Assembly (NCBI GenBank): GCA_900556615.1
Contig: USPP01000130.1
Location: 1 to 5,639 of the forward strand
Origin: an uncultured Eubacteriales bacterium
Lineage (GTDB): Bacteria; Bacillota; Clostridia; Oscillospirales; CAG-272
Direction: 5' to 3'
DNA length: 5,639 nt
Below, one piece after another: positions 5,489 to 5,639 of the stretch; within the stretch, counting starts at the first letter, position 1, and each line of letters begins with the position of its first letter. The position numbers were made by a program, and so were the translations under genes. Under the pieces are notes generated by a model. It was not told the DNA's origin and did no database searches. It saw only the letters and a program-made list of their open reading frames with translations.

Positions 5489-5639
5489 ATGAAAAAAACA
5501 TACATACTTATTATATGTCTCGCGATTCTTTCGGTCATGGGCATCATACTTGCATCGTGCGCGGGGCAGGAAAAAGGAGATACAACCATGACAGGGGATA
5601 CGAATTCGATTTCTGGAGGCACGGATACCGATACGCTTC
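5489..5639 (+). CDS. N-terminus of a second lipoprotein (3' partial)
   Basis: Only 50 codons are visible before the window ends. They encode MKKTYILIICLAILSVMGII followed by LASC, a classic lipoprotein signal peptide with the lipidated Cys at 24, and then a Gly/Thr/Asp-rich linker like the one in the preceding protein. It starts 31 bp after the upstream stop, with only a weak GAAAGA ribosome site about 9 nt before ATG 5489 and no terminator between, so co-transcription is likely. The mature domain is beyond the edge. It may be another solute-binding protein or a companion surface lipoprotein; no function can be assigned. Confidence 0.82.
   Translation, partial: MKKTYILIICLAILSVMGIILASCAGQEKGDTTMTGDTNSISGGTDTDTL

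Overview
The window reads as a chromosomal segment from a Gram-positive, probably spore-forming anaerobe of the Clostridia (Bacillota), likely an uncultured gut-type lineage. The grounds are a DUF4364 protein, a SigH-like sporulation/stationary-phase sigma factor, a small double zinc-ribbon protein of a type common in Clostridia, two lipoprotein signal peptides, near-consensus sigma-A promoters, GGAGG-like ribosome binding sites, and moderate-GC genes separated by very AT-rich spacers. This placement is inference from gene content; no marker gene such as rRNA is present.

Layout, all genes on the + strand. (1) 2-1282: the C-terminal three quarters of a family 5 (Opp/Dpp-type) peptide-binding protein, cut by the window edge and closed by two hairpins, the second a good intrinsic terminator. 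(2) 1435-1980: a DUF4364 winged-helix protein. (3) 2198-2734: a compact SigH-like sigma factor behind a textbook TTGACA-16-TGGTATAAT promoter. (4) 2888-3163: a 91-residue protein with two Cys4 zinc sites, preceded by about 110 nt of leader that folds by hand into hairpins and a possible attenuator, and followed by a strong terminator. (5) 3239-3981: about 740 bp without a credible gene, holding several hairpins and, close to the next gene, a promoter candidate surrounded by repeated RGTCAAA boxes. (6) 3982-5457: a complete lipoprotein solute-binding protein of the carbohydrate (family 1) type. (7) 5489 to the end: the first 50 codons of another lipoprotein, 31 bp downstream and probably co-transcribed.

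The genes look like at least four transcription units rather than one system: the tail of a peptide-uptake locus, two regulators or housekeeping genes in the middle, a zinc-ribbon gene with its own leader, and the start of a nutrient-uptake operon. No CRISPR array, tRNA, rRNA, transposase, phage gene or defence gene is visible. The elements least explained by known families are the zinc-ribbon leader RNA (about 2777-2887) and the long regulatory spacer upstream of the sugar-type binding protein (3239-3981).
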